64,000 nt of DNA from Bimuria novae-zelandiae CBS 107.79 (GCA_010015655.1 ML976693.1:414622-478621), one strand, 5' to 3'; positions 33,501 through 45,941 are shown, numbered from the stretch's first letter. Numbers and translations: made by a program. The notes: generated by a model not told the origin, from the letters alone.

Positions 33501-35234
33501 TTGTCGATCCGGAAACCCTGGAAGTATTTGGCCATCAGTCGTGTGTACTTGGCCATGTGATCCCACAGATAGGGATTGTCTTGTGGCCCGCTTCCATAAC
33601 GGAGCTTCACACAATCACCCCACACGATGACTTCTCGCCTCAAGTATGCCCTGGACTTCGGGCCGGCGTTGTCCCTCATCGCGTCCGCAGCCCAGACCCA
33701 GCCATTGTTGACAAGCGCAAGCGCTTCTGGGTTGTGTTTCTTCGTGGTGTCGTTGAGAGGCAGTCGTGTGAAGTATGGCTCAATGAGCGGGCTACTGTCC
33801 GTTATCTCACCCATCTTAGGACCGTGGTCATCCAATCGGCAATACTTGATGCGGTTGAACAGCTGCTCCATGATCTCGGCCACATCGGCGTCGTATTCGC
33901 GATAGAATTGGAGGTTGAGCTCGTCGATGATTTGATTCATGGCATTAGTGGCTGCACTCTCGTCGGGAGCGTTGCTGGCCCGGGTGTCGTAGCGGCCGAA
34001 CAGAGCGGTGAGAAGCGCGGCGCCGGTATCAGGAATGACAGAGCGGCGGTAGCGTTCCCCAAGCCTGTCGCCTCCCTGCAGTGCATGGTCGACGATCCAA
34101 TCGGCCTTCTGCTTCAATGACCAATTCTTCACGGCATCGAGGCCCCGGACACCAGCTTCTCTAAAACTGTCATCCGGGAAACTGACTTGCCCAGCAGTCC
34201 AGGACTGGACAACGGCAGCAGCGGCTTTCTCTTTGTCGACGACGTAGAACTGCCAAAGTTTGGCCTTTGCAAGCACGCGTGTCTTGACGCCGTCCATGAT
34301 CCGCAATAGGTCGTCTTGGCTGCTGAGCGTGGTTGGCAAGCCAAGTGAGTGCAGGTCATGGCTGTACTGGAGGAGCTCCGTGTCGAGCACAAGCGCAGGT
34401 CGGAGCCAGGGTGCTGTGTCGACGTTGTATCCAGCCTCGGGGTGCTCCTCCAGCCACTTGCTGTTGTTGGCCGTGTGGTTCCACACCACGTCGGTCATGG
34501 CCAGCAGGTTGTAATCCTTGTGCATCTTCCGGACGAGGTTTGCAACGTCTTTCTCGCCATTGGGAAACGTGGCCGTGTCAAAGTGGTGTTGATCGTAAAT
34601 GCTGTACGGCGAGTTCGAATCGCCTCGTATGTTCAGTGGCGTGAAATGCACCATGTTATACCCACGCTGGCTGATGCCCCGCAGGTGGTTGTCCCAGTCG
34701 GTGGGATAGCTGCCCATGAACTTGGACAGGCAGGTGAACAGCGAGATGGACTCAATGGGCACCTGCTCGCCATGTAGCGTGAGCCGTGGACATACATCGA
34801 TATAGTACGTGGGGGTGCGGGTAGGTTTTGTTGGCGCCACGTCGGTGAACGACCACCGCGGGAGCGGCGTGTAGGTGGTGTAGAAGGAGTAGGCATTGGA
34901 TTCGTAGATGGGTATCTCATGCTTTATGGTGCCGTTGAAGTCTGGGTTCAGTCTGCGCAACGTGTCAGCAAGAGGCAGGTGCAGCCGTTCAATGCGGAGC
35001 CTACTTATATTCGCGGTAGCGGTCCCGCTGGAACTTCTCGCCTTTGGCGGGTATGTTCACCCACAGGCTGCCTTGCCGACATATCGAGCTTGTGCCCTGG
35101 ATCTCGAAGCAGACGCGATACGGGTTGTCCTTACTCGGCGGCGGTAGTAGGATGTACTGGCCGTCCACCTTGGGGGCGCCGTTGTCGGCCAACGGCAGCA
35201 GGTAGACATGCTGCATCTGTGGTGTCGTAGCCAT
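30527..35234 (-). CDS. GDB1: Glycogen debranching enzyme, 1551 aa, two exons
   Basis: Exon 1 is 35234-35005 and exon 2 is 34952-30527, with a 52-nt intron (GTAGGC...CTGAC...GCAG); the frame is 4,656 nt. The enzyme has two activities on glycogen limit dextrin. The N-terminal GH13-type 4-alpha-glucanotransferase half shows GYNMVHFTPLNIRG, LLAMTDVVWNHTANNSKWL and FRIDNCHSTP (Asp nucleophile near residue 558). The C-terminal GH133 amylo-1,6-glucosidase half shows FAYDWARCWGRDICISARG, GLDFREYDAGPNIDSQM and GLIFGGNQWNCGTWMDKMG. The C terminus shows DGAFCGDSCPTQAWS and CLIDVF. Length and motif order match yeast Gdb1 and human AGL. The product should be cytosolic and associated with glycogen. No lesions are seen. 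Confidence 0.97.
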
Positions 35235-36010
35235 GACTCCGAGTGCAATTGAGACGTGCCTGGGTTGGTAGATGCGGTGGGCTGGCTAGTAAACAATGGT
35301 AAAGTGCGCAATAAGCAATGCTGCAACAGACAATAGAAATAGGTGCGGGGCGTAGGGTAACAGGACGTGGGGGCTCCAAGTCCAACGGCGCAAAAACTGC
35401 ACTTGTAGGCGTCGTGGAGGCGGTAGGAGGGGTGAGGGCGTAACTGCCCGGGCGCCTGCTCTGGGTCTCGAGAGAGAGCGCGAAGGTGCGGATGGAGCGA
35501 TCGGCGGCCGACACTCGAACGCGCTGTCAGTCGTGCCTGGCCCCATACGTCATGCCGTTCCGCCGTCGCTCGCCTCCTCCGCCTTGGTTCCGCATAGCAA
35601 CCAATAAAGCTAATGCACCAACATTGCACGCTCGAGGGGCACACCGCAAAGTTCGACCGAAATCTCTTCCAACCATCATCTAGAATACGCCATCTCGAAA
35701 TATCTATCGTACAAGCCCTGACCATTCCCTACTAGCCCTCCCTAAGAATGACGCCGAAATGCATCCAATGGCATGCAAAGCACTTCCCACAAACCCAGTG
35801 AACTCCACCGCTGAGTGCTAATTGATCAAACATGCCTACAAGTGCTGCTCCAAGCCTAGAACGGGTATCACGACACAGGAGCAGCAAATCGAAACCAAAA
35901 CATACAGAGTCGGTAGTTAAAGAAAAAGTAAATGTTCGACCCTGGCCCGCTGACATCGCCCCACGCATCTGGCCACTGCCCGCATAACATGGCCGCCGTG
36001 CGCCCTTCCA
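35235..36010. other. Intergenic between GDB1 promoter and RhoGAP 3' end
   Basis: These two genes are in tandem on the minus strand. Nothing beyond presumptive promoter and 3' UTR is seen. Confidence 0.5.
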
Positions 36011-38344
36011 TTACCGCCCATTAGGTCCATTGAAGTCTATTGAAAACGGAGAGCTGGGTGGATTGCTCAGGTCTAGGCGAAACTGGCTCTCAGAAGGACC
36101 TCTGCTGTGTTGCGCCTGCGTTGGTGTGGCGCTGACATCTTCATCGTCTACCGCATCGCTTCTGGCAGAAGGCGGAGCTCGTACCGGAGTTGCTCGCGCG
36201 TTAAACATTTCGCGGCTGTCCGCCGATGAGAGCGCCCGATCCGAGGACGTGTCTCGTTCATGCACGCCTCTCCGCTTAGAGTTGTTCGATCGTTCGGAGG
36301 ACATGAACGACGAGTTTGGCGGGGTTGCACGCTCGGAGGCCAGGCTTCGGTCGGAGGAGACCCCTCGCGAGGAGGGTGCTTTTCGGTCCCTAGAGTCGTT
36401 TCGTGCCGAGGAAGATTTGATGTTGTCCCCTAGATAGCCCGACGAATGTGAGCCTTTTATCTTGCCAGAGCTGTGTCCGTTACGAGAAGGGGTGGGTTGG
36501 GGCTTTGTCTGGTTTTCAATGGCATTCATCAACTTCACCTCTTCGGCCAGATACTCCTTCTCCGTCCAGCATCCTTGCCAACAGTTGCGCCAATCCAAAA
36601 TCAGGAACTGGAAACAAAACGCGTCAATCTTAATAGCGGGTTGGAAGCAGATGCATAGGTTGTTGTAGTTCATCTTGTTGAACTCGGAGCAGGAGTGCAG
36701 CAAGCTGATGTGACAGGTAATGGCGAATAGGAGATAGTAGTTGAATGGTGGCAATCTCGAGAGCTCATCTTTCAGAAGCTGAGGTGTACTCTTCGCACCT
36801 TGACACTCTTGTTGGATCCGCGCCTGAATAGCCTTGGGGAATATCTCGTCAGGTAACTGACGCAGCCAGTTCTTGAATAATGAACCAATCACGTTGGGGT
36901 CGTTCAGATTTTCGTCTGCAATGAGATCGATGTCTCGATCTACCGACGGTTAGCCACGAAATGACAGGAGTATGCTGGGTGACATGCCTTGGTCGAATTT
37001 CTGTTCATAATACCTGATCTGATGGGCGGCGCCGGGAACTCGGTAGAGGCCTTCTTCCTCGCAGCCTCTCATGTTGAGATAACTGTGCTTCGTCAGACTA
37101 CGGCCTGCCAATTTGGAAGAATGATCATACTCAATGCAACGCCAGGGCAGCGCAGGCATCCAGAACTCTGTTTTATCCTTGGAATTCTCCAGACGACTTG
37201 AAATCCTTGTCATCCTGGTTTGCTCTACCAACGGCATGTGTATGATCTTGAACTGATATTGTTCCTTGGGAATTTGAAGCTCTCTTTCGTGGTTGCTCGA
37301 GCTTCGACCCAGTTTTCCAAACAAGCCTTTGCGGGCGGAGTTGAGTTTCTCGCCCACCTTCATCGCACCCGAACCCATGTTTGACATCAATTGAGCGCCA
37401 CGGCTCTCATTGAAGGAGCTCGAAGCCACGGAACTCTGCTCCGCTCTGTCTCTTCGTTCATCATGATCACGGGGCGCAAGTTGAGAGCTGTCATGGCGGT
37501 CTGCGGAATGCGTTCGCAATTTGCCAAAGGCCTTGTTCGAGCGCCATGATTTGTCTTTCTCCATGGGCGCGCTCTTTGGAGGCACGCCGTCGCCATTTTG
37601 CGTCCAGGACGCTGTTGAGTCTGGGGACAAGTTGGCGGGTTGAGCCTTGTTGAGCTTCGTCCGCCCCGAACCTTCGTCAGTTTTTATTGACCTCGATCGA
37701 CCGAGCATTCCGCCCTTCTTGTTCGGCTTGGACTTATCGCGCTTGGAGTTTGGGGTGTCTATGCCGACATCGGTTGCTTCGGTGGACCTGGCGGAACCGC
37801 TTCCCTGTTCAAACACAAGCGATTCGGATCGATTATCTGTACTCGTCAGTGGGGAATACCCCGGCAAAAACGGACCCAGCTCAAAAACTGTATGATTGCC
37901 TCGGAACAGACAGTATCGAGACCGATGGTACTTCAATGGGCGACCTGAGTGGGTATGTGGCTTACCGTCAGAATTTGGTGTGTGAACGGGCCGGCTCAGG
38001 TCCGGCGTTGAATTACCACTGCGACCGTTCACATAGATTGCAGTCTGCCCTTCACGATGGTCAGGCAGGGGCCGACTCGAGTTCTCAGGATTTGTGACAT
38101 TAGTTATGCGCGAGGAGGACCTCGTGGCTGAGAAGTTGGAAAAGATGCTCTTCGAATCCTTTCGGGGCTTAGGCGAGGCGGGGGTACCAGGCGTGTCGCG
38201 GTAAGGGGTGGTCGGAGCGGCACCGTCGGGGTCGCTACCGTTCAGAGTCGGGGACGTTGGACTTAGGGGGCTCAGCGGGCTGTTCATGTTCTCCTTCCCG
38301 CCCTTTGACCGCATGGCCAGCGACAAAGAAGACGACTTGGGCAT
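36011..38344 (-). CDS. RhoGAP-domain protein, 702 aa, five exons
   Basis: Exons are 38344-37966, 37836-37131, 37082-36988 and 36939-36011 (the last three joined by 48-nt introns; the first intron is 129 nt). That gives four coding exons in 2,109 nt. The N-terminal half is Ser/Pro-rich and disordered. The RhoGAP domain begins near LPWRCI and continues, after removal of an in-frame 48-nt intron, as DYLNMRGCEEEGLYRVPGA, with the arginine finger in GLYRVPG. It continues as IADENLNDPNVIGSLFKNWLRQLPDEIFP and FNYYLLFAITCHISLL...MNYNNLCICFQPAI. The domain stimulates GTP hydrolysis by a Rho or Cdc42 GTPase in polarity control. The third intron uses a GC donor (GCATGT, 36987-36940). A start 144 nt upstream at 38488 is also in frame. 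Which Rho it serves cannot be told. Confidence 0.88.
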
Positions 38345-39421
38345 TTTGCGGAGTGGCTTCTTCGGCGGATCGGGCGAACGGTACGTGGGATCTGGTGGAG
38401 ACGGCTTTACGAGCGCAGGCACATGCGGCGTGTGGTGTATACGGTGATGGCGAGTGGGTGGGCAGTGTTGGGAGCTGGATTCGCGCATGGTTGTCAGCGT
38501 GGGTGGAAACGGGCAACGGCTCCGGGATGCGGAGTATTAGAGCCCAGGAGACGTGGTACGAACCGTGGTAATCTTGGTGCAGTGGGTTACTGCTCTTTGC
38601 AGCGCCGTCTGCAGGAGCACACGAATGCGTGTGCAGCGAGGGCCGAGTCTGAAGCCGCGTGGAGCAGGCAGAGCAAGAGACCTGCGGGATCCGGCTGTCG
38701 ATGCAGACGCGGCGCCCGTGGTTGTTGCGGTGTTGTTTGACTCAGGGCAGGCGTCGGTGGTCTGGCGCGAGGTTCGAGGCTGCGTGCTTGGTGCGGTCAG
38801 TACGAGAAGTCATTACCGACATGCAGTACGACATTCACCTACCACGGCGTTGAAACAAAGGAGGGGGGGTGGGCAACACTCACCTGCGCCCGAACAAGGG
38901 ATCGCGGTTGGCAGGAGACAAAGAGGCGTGCCCGTCAACGAGCGTGGGCTGCATGCACTGTGCAGGCAGTAACTTGGCGGGACGCGTTTGGCAGCAGGGC
39001 GACGCAGCGGGGGCGGGTGCAGAGCGGACGCTGGCGGCGCTGGTGAATAAATTGCGGCGCACGCAACGCAGTTCAGTTCAGCAGCTGGCTGGCGGCAGCG
39101 ACGTGCGAGAATGGAAACGCGCTCGGGCCCCGCCGTTTGCGCCAGGCACAGGCACAGGCACAGGCACAGCTGGAGTGCAGCGCAGCATGTGACCGCAGAT
39201 GTAGCGCGGCTCTCAGGCGAGGCGCTGCCAGGAGCATTTGGTTGCATCTGCAACGCTGCGTGAGACGCGCCCGTTGGGTGCGTGGCCAAGCTCCACCGAG
39301 ATCGTTTCAGGCCCCTGTTCCCGCCGACGCCCGCCTCGTCGATGGTCTTTATGCGCCCGTCTCCGCTGCTCGCACACACAACTGCAGCGCATCGCCCGCT
39401 GCCCGTCCCCGCGCCAGGGCC
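38345..39421. other. Intergenic region between divergent RhoGAP and BET2 genes
   Basis: About 1.1 kb, GC-rich, with no convincing gene. It holds four tandem CAGGCA units at 39143-39166. Both promoters should be here. Confidence 0.5.
39143..39166 (+). repeat. (CAGGCA)4 hexanucleotide repeat
   Basis: Four perfect units lie about 255 bp before the BET2 start codon. Confidence 0.9.
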
Positions 39422-40537
39422 ATGTCTCTTGTCTCCGGGCCTGGTCGGGGCATGGCCTCCCTGCCCGCCGACGCTTGTCTTCATGTCGACAAGCATGTCA
39501 ACTACATCCAGAGTCTGGATACTGTGCGTCTGCCTGGGCCGCATCCCGTCCTGTATTCGCGTCGGTCTGACTGGAGCAGCGCAAAGACGAGCTGGAGTAC
39601 TGGCTCACCGAGCACCTCAGGCTGAACGGCCTGTACTGGGGCATGACGGCCCTGCATTTGCTGGGCCATCCTGAAGCGCTGCCCCGCCATGGTATTCTCG
39701 AATTTGTCTTCTCTTGTCTGCACGAGAGCGGTGGCTTTGGTGCTGCACCGGGACACGATGCACACATGCTGTATACTTGCAGCGCCGTGCAGATCATTGC
39801 GACGCTGGATGCCTTCGACGACCTCGAAGCGCACATGAAGGACGGGCGCCAGAAGATAGCCGAGTGTATGTTTGGCTTCATCCATTCTCCGCTACTGTGC
39901 TCATGCTTTGCAGGGATCGCCAACCTCCAGGACCCGGAGACGGGTACCTTTGCCGGCGACGAGTGGGGTGAGAAAGATACAAGATTCTTGTTCAATGCTT
40001 TCCTATCACTATCCCTCCTGGGCCTGCTCCACCTCGTCGATGTCGACAAGGCAGTCCAGCACATCAACTCTTGTGTCAACTTTGATGGCGCGTACGGCAC
40101 CAGTCCGGGTGCAGAGTCGCACTCAGGGCAGGTGTACACATGTGTGGGTGCGTTAACCATTGCAGGAAGGCTAGACCAGGTCAATCAAGAGAAACTAGGC
40201 GCATGGTTGAGCGAACGCCAACTTAAGAACGGGGGGTTGAATGGGAGGCCGGAGAAGACCGAGGACGTATGCTACAGCTGGTGGGTCATGAGCAGCCTCG
40301 CCATGATCAACAAGCTGCACTGGATAGACGGCGAGAAACTGACTGCATTCATACTTGGCTGCCAAGTAGGTGTCCTGATAGCATCCTTGGGCTCATATCT
40401 GATGTGTGCAGGATCCTGATCTGGGAGGTCTATCTGACCGGCCGGGTGATATGGTAGATGTGTTCCATACGCACTTTGGCATTGCCGGGCTCAGCCTACT
40501 CAAGTATCCCGGGCTTGCAGAGGTAGATCCAGTGTAG
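39422..40537 (+). CDS. BET2: Geranylgeranyl transferase type-2 subunit beta, 321 aa, four exons
   Basis: Exons are 39422-39523, 39580-39865, 39914-40365 and 40412-40537; introns are 56, 48 and 46 nt and the frame is 966 nt. The prenyltransferase beta alpha-alpha barrel repeats are visible: [99 protein letters not shown] and [26 protein letters not shown]. The zinc ligands Asp and Cys sit in TEDVCYSWW and the His in FHTHFG. Together with the alpha subunit and Rab escort protein it geranylgeranylates Rab GTPases for vesicle traffic. The R-L-N-G-L-Y-W motif separates it from farnesyltransferase. A second Met ten codons downstream is an alternative start. Confidence 0.95.
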
Positions 40538-41258
40538 TAGGTCTCTGCTCTGCTCTCCCAGTTCCTGACGCTAACACGAGCGTAGTTGTATGCCACGAGA
40601 TGTGGTACATCGATGTCTGGGCAGATAATTCCTGGGACAAAGCGGTTTGAAAAAATAGAAAGAACGTAGTAGCCGTGTATTGAATAGCACGAAAATATCA
40701 CCACCCGTGGTGAGAGGTGAAGAACATGCATCCCAAACCGCTCGCCCGTAATCTACCTCCTTGTACTGTGTTCAGGTCCGAGGTTCGTTGAATCTTTTTC
40801 TCCAAGCCGCACAATCATTGTCTTGTATTACAATTATTTCTCTCACTCTCGATTCTCGTGCCGAGGCTGGATCCGGACTCGAGCGCAATTGTTGTTGGCG
40901 TTCTTGCCAGTTTTCCCACGTGGAATCGACCGAAAAGGTGCATCCTCCGTCACCCACCCCTCTATTCCTTCTCCTCATTGCGTGCTTCTTTCCTCTATTA
41001 TCTATCATAGTTCTCTGTGCCTGCTGCTTGCATCTCTGCCTGCGTTCATGGTGCAGCGGCGGCTGCGGCAGTGACAGCGAAGCCAAGCTAGTCTTATCAA
41101 TCTGCTCTTCAGTCACCTCTTCTCCTTCTCCACCCCCACCCGCTCCTTTCTGTCACTTCTTTCGTCTACCGTGCAGCGACGGCACTTTCACTTTTCACTT
41201 TACTCTGCTGCGTTCCGAGCGTCTGCATACAACCGGTACAACCTGCACAACGGCGGCC
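40538..41258. other. Intergenic and 5' leader
   Basis: This contains pyrimidine-rich DNA from about 40960 to 41170 ahead of the next start codon. No gene is seen. Confidence 0.5.
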
Positions 41259-42848
41259 ATGGCCTCCACGAACATCCCACTCCACTGCAGCATTTGCCCC
41301 AAGCGGCCCAACTTCAGCGACGTCTCGCACTTGCTCACGCACATCGCCAGCAAGGGGCACCTGTCCAACTACTACAAGGTCAAGGTTCGTTCGGGCAACG
41401 ACGAGGCTGCGCGCCGCGTCGTCGAGTCCTATGACCGCTGGTATGCCGAATGGAATGTCGAGGACCTGATGTCAGAACGCATGACGCTGAAAGACAAACG
41501 CCGCTCGCGAGCCAGGCCTGTTGGTACGTGTCTTCGTTGCCCTGCTTCACGGCAAATTGCAAAACCGTGTGCTAATTGCACCCCCAGCTCGGCAGCCCGC
41601 ACCTAAGATCGAAGCCCCAATGCCGCGTCCCACACGTCCTCGTGCTGCTGCGGGCATGTTGCTGGACCCTCGCCTATCTGAGCAGCGATTGATCAAGCTG
41701 GAGAGCGCCATCACGCCGACGCCGACGCCTCAGCCAGGACCTGTGCTTCGCCAGCGGCCGCCTCGCATGTTTGGTACTCATATGCAGTACTGGCCCGGCA
41801 CAGATACACGTACGTGCTAGTCCAAACACCCAGTGTAGAGGAGGAGCTAATGACAATTTCAGGCGCAAGCTCTCGCAGCTACACCAACGACTACGAGACG
41901 TCTAGCGAATACTCCCCAAGCGAACGACGGGCCAGTCGGTACCATCGCAACGCAGCCGAGGAAGACTCGTGTGCCATTGAAGACGACAGCACAGAGGCAA
42001 GCATGGTGGATCCCATGGCGGTCAGCGAGAACACCAAACTCAAAGGCGTATACTGGCCAGGCATGGACATCTTCGACTCTGCCACGCCGGAGATGCGTCG
42101 CAAGCGAAACCAGAAGAAGGATAGTTCTGTCGTGGAACAGCTAGAAATCAACTCGCAGGAGGTCGAGCCTACTGAGCTCATCTTCACGCCCACGGGCTCT
42201 TTCAAGCGCCAGCGCAGGATTTCGAGCTCCGTCTGTGATGACGACGAAGACGAGATGATCAAGGTTGAGAGTCCTACGCCTTCCTTGCGCCGAACGGCGC
42301 TGGCTGACATGGATGTCAATGCCTCCCGTCGGCAGTCCCGTGTTACTCGGGCTCGACCGTCCTATGTTGCCGGCGGAAGCTACGAAGACGAACAGGTCCG
42401 TTCCGACTTTGGAGCCGGCTATGGAGATCGCGCCTCCAAGCGGAAGCGGAGGTTCGAGGTCTTCCAAGACGACGAGGTGTCTTTCCGGCGCCCTGCACCG
42501 TTCCATACCCTGACGGCTGGTCTCGATAGCCAGCCGTCTCCAATTTCAGCTCCGACTGTACATCCGTACAAGGCTTTCGGCCATCTTCCCGTTCACTTCG
42601 AAAACAAGATTGAGAACAAAGAGAATATTCTGCCTACATTTCATCACGCATCGGCGTATGAGCATCATCACACGCATCAACCTGCCAGCTTTCTTCACTA
42701 TCAAACCTATGGTTACGGGCTTGCCGCGGAGCACCCGTCCCTCCAGTACCACAATCAGCTGTACATGCCGATGCATGGCTACCACCAAATCCAGTCCGAC
42801 GATGACGGTCGCACCCTCACGGCTCCACCTTCACCGTCTACCTCTTAG
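41259..42848 (+). CDS. C2H2 zinc-finger-like protein, 490 aa, three exons
   Basis: Exons are 41259-41523, 41588-41809 and 41863-42848; introns are 64 and 53 nt and the frame is 1,473 nt. Residues about 8-40 carry PLHCSICPKRPNFSDVSHLL followed by THIASKGHLSNYYK. This is a C-x2-C...H-x5-H finger with an unusual long second spacing, then a helical stretch (YDRWYAEWNVEDLM). The remainder is low complexity: Pro/Arg-rich, a Ser-rich acidic region with SSRSYTNDYETSSEYS, nuclear-localisation-like KRKRRF, and a His/Tyr-rich C terminus. A nuclear role, possibly nucleic-acid binding, is likely. Similar single-finger proteins of unknown function occur in other ascomycetes (from memory). I cannot name it. 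Confidence 0.75.
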
Positions 42849-43615
42849 CTGAAATCACCGTCCAGTGATGAATCGACTCTCATCGTTATGCTATGAGAGA
42901 AAGAAGCTCCCGCGGCTGTCAGTACCGGCTGTCGTCTCTCGTTGCCATTTTCTTGGTTTAATGGGCATCTTCAGCGGGCGAGAGCGACATCTATGTGTGC
43001 AAACTATTTCTTTCTACCTCAGGTTTAGGGATGACAGGACGAGGTACGATGTACAAGTAGTATATTTTATGATGCATGTCGTTTATTGAGGTTTGGGCAT
43101 TTACCATGATGGTCGCTGTCGACTGAATACTTCATCGGGGGTTTTTAACCTTGGTTTGGTGTGTTCTCTTCCCCGAGTTTGTTCGCTGAGTATGCGTGGA
43201 CAAAGGCTGGTGGGCTTGTACGGTATCTGCTTCCAAAAGTATGTGTTAATGAAGGCTTTGGTGTTCTTTCTTTTGTGTCGGGCAATGGAGCGATACGTCA
43301 GCGCTATATTTAGTTCCGTACAATGTCCTGAGCACTCGCGACGTCATACGTCTAAGCTTGAGTCTCTAGGTCTATGCAACCTTTTGTCTCCGATTTTACT
43401 CGCTGCTCAGCGTTCTAGCCCAAGAGCCGTACTCCTTGCATACCGTAAATGTGGAAGTTTGAAGTGTATATTGCATTTCTATCCTGCGGCACATAGGCTG
43501 CAAAATCCGGCCATTAAACCCAGGAAGCCTCTGATGCATTCACTGCCGGCCCTACCATTCCGTTTTGATGAACAAACAAGCAAACAAACCAGGAACACCC
43601 TCAAATCTCAGTCGT
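42849..43615. other. Intergenic gap between convergent genes, nothing recognised
   Basis: This probably holds both 3' UTRs. Short open frames are present without support. Confidence 0.5.
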
Positions 43616-44979
43616 CTAGTCCATCTCGTCATCAATCATAGCCCGCGGCTTCCCCTTCCCACCTCGATTGCCACCCCGGTTCGCCTGCTCGAGCTTCTGC
43701 TCAACCCGCATCTGCTCGTCCCCCTTCTCCTGGGCAAACCGTGCCTTCTCTTGCTGGACGACCTGCAGGACAGACTCTAGCCCGCTCCGCCACATGTCCA
43801 GTCTTGACGAGACTTCTCGCCATTGCTTCTCGCCGAACACGCGGTATGTTGACCTGTGGATGAGGAACGTCTGCTTCAGCTGGCTGAGCTTGCCCTCCAC
43901 GAGACCGGCACGGATCACATCGATGACCCACATCTCGACATCTTCAGAGGGCACTTGAAGCGACTTAGCGATCTGAGCATAGGGCAGTTCGCGGGTCTGC
44001 GCTGCTGACGCGGCTATCGAGGCGAGGGTAAGAAGTCGCATCTTACGGTTCAACGCTTGGCCATCGAGACCGACCTCCTCGATCCAACCGTCGTGCTCAT
44101 CCTTGAAGTCGTTGAAGTCGTCCAACAACTCGGAATTGAAGATCTCGAGGAGTTGGAAGTATATGGGGTCAGAGTTGCGGAGCGCCTGCACGGAGTCGAG
44201 GTCGGTGAGATCTTGGAAGTCGTAGTGGCTGGGGTGAGTGAGGGCAGACTTGAGGGCGCGGATGGACAGATCGCGGGCTTCCTGCGAAGAAACCTGGTCG
44301 GAGTTGAACGTCCGGAGAGCGCGGAGAAGATATGTGTATGCCTGCTCGTCCTCGCCCGCATCGGCTGCCACTTCGCTCACTGCCAGGTACAGTTTGCGGT
44401 CCTCTGCCTCCTCTGTCTCCCACTCCTCCAGCCATGCGTCTAACTGCTTAAGTTGTGGCCGCAGCGTCTCGAAGTTGGATGTTGCTCGAATGACGCGCAA
44501 TACGGCGAGGAGGACGTGGTACCGCAGCTCCGCGTGATCTGAGGGGAGCGTGTTGAAGACTGTGCTAAGTACCGACAGAGCGAGACCGCCTCCGTTCGCG
44601 GGCGATGAAGTGATGGGAGAGCTGAGGTGCGCGCATATTTTGGGAAGGAACATGGGCAGGTTCGGCGACTGTCGTACGAGGTGGATGAGGAGGTTATATG
44701 CCGCTATGAACTCTGCACCCCGTTGTTAGCCCTATTCTTCCGCACACTGCATGACCCCGTACCCTTCTCCGGCGCCTGGTTGAGCGACTGGCTGCCCATG
44801 ACGAGCTGTTTGAGCACATCATCCTTCTTGTTCTCTTTCAACATATCTGTGATGGCAGACTGGATTGCGGAGCTTTCGTCGCCCTGGGATTTTTTGAGGG
44901 TGTCGATGTATTGTGCGAGCTCGTCGGCAAGCTCCTCGAAGGTGCCCTCGATGAGCAGCGTAGTCGCAGGGCCAGGCAT
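43616..44979 (-). CDS. Eukaryotic translation initiation factor 3 subunit M, 437 aa, two exons
   Basis: Exon 1 is 44979-44763 and exon 2 is 44712-43616, with a 50-nt intron (GTACGGGG...GCTAACA...GCAG); the frame is 1,314 nt. The product begins MPGPATTLLIEGTFEELADELAQ. The helical region includes SVLSTVFNTLP and RYHVLLAVLRVI. The PCI domain follows at about 220-390: FQLLEIFNSELLDDFNDF, RKMRLLTLASIA and LQVPSEDVEMWVIDVIRAGL, with LSQLKQTFLIHRSTYRVFG. These are diagnostic of eIF3m. It is part of the octameric PCI/MPN core of eIF3, which recruits mRNA to the 40S subunit. The tail is Gly/Arg/Lys-rich (RGGNRGGKGKPRA). The start at 44979 matches the family; a longer frame upstream is not conserved-looking. 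Confidence 0.95.
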
Positions 44980-45264
44980 ACTGGGCGATTGTGTGGGAGT
45001 ATGCTTCGAGTATATGAACGGGCGGGGATGTCGGTACACGCGTTGTCGTTGGGCTTGGTGGAAGTGCGCCAGCGTTCGCAGGTGTGGGATGCCAAGATTT
45101 CAAAATTCAAGGTCACGTGGTGCGGGGCTGCCGCGGGCTCATCCAGAGTTGCCATATCCCACCATCCCTTTCTAATTTCGAGCATCATTCTTCCGTCCCC
45201 CATCACGATTTTGCTCCGTCAGGTCGTGAAAGCATTGCACTTTTCCCAACCGGTCACTGGCTGT
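44980..45264. promoter_or_regulatory. Bidirectional promoter region of eIF3m and the coiled-coil gene
   Basis: 285 bp separate two divergent start codons. No individual sites were identified. Confidence 0.4.
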
Positions 45265-45941
45265 ATGGCAACAATGGGTCCTTCTCACACCAGCAGAATG
45301 ACTGGCACGACTACCTCCGAGGGAACCTCTCGGCGTGGGACGCATCAGGCCCACAAGCCACGTACCGACAAGCACGACGAAGCTGTTGATGCGCACAAAG
45401 GAGTCGATGACTTTGTTGATGCTGATTCTGACGACGATGGCGAGGGTGTGCCGACCACGGCATCGCAAGATGCATCCCAAGTCTTCCAGGATGTGCGACA
45501 GGAGCTGAATGAGATCAATGATGTTGTACGTTCAAGCGTGCAGCAGACTTGAAAGCCCAGCAACAACACAGTCCTTCCCGAACTTGCACCTTCTGACATC
45601 ATTTAGCGAAAGAAACGTATCCATGAGCGCCGGGGCGCGGTATACAAAGCATACGACGAAGCACATGCCGAGACGAAAGACGCCATCACATCGCACTTTG
45701 ACGAGCTTGAAGCGAGAGCGTAGAGTCTTTCAGTATCTTCCACGCTAACAAGGGTGCTGACGTAGATTGTAGTTCCAAAGCTCATGAAGCCCAGATGACC
45801 CGCTTGAAAGGACTCCTCAAGTTGAAAGCCCAGATCGAGACCCGGATGGCCGAGAAAGTGGAGGCTCTGCGCAAAGACTTCGTCGCACACTCCAGGACTC
45901 TCGAGCTGGTCGTCGAGCATCGCATGAAGGAAATCAAGTGA
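45265..45941 (+). CDS. Unknown coiled-coil protein, 180 aa, three exons
   Basis: Exons are 45265-45525, 45607-45719 and 45773-45941; introns are 81 and 53 nt and the frame closes at 543 nt. The N-terminal half is hydrophilic with an acidic run (DDFVDADSDDDGEG). The C-terminal half is an uninterrupted helix: QDVRQELNEIND, RKKRIHERRGAVYKAYDEA, KAHEAQMTRLKGLL and ETRMAEKVEALRKDF. No further motif is visible and I do not recognise a family. The start could also be the Met three codons downstream. A long coiled coil with an acidic N terminus suggests a structural or complex-forming protein, which is inference only. Confidence 0.65.
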
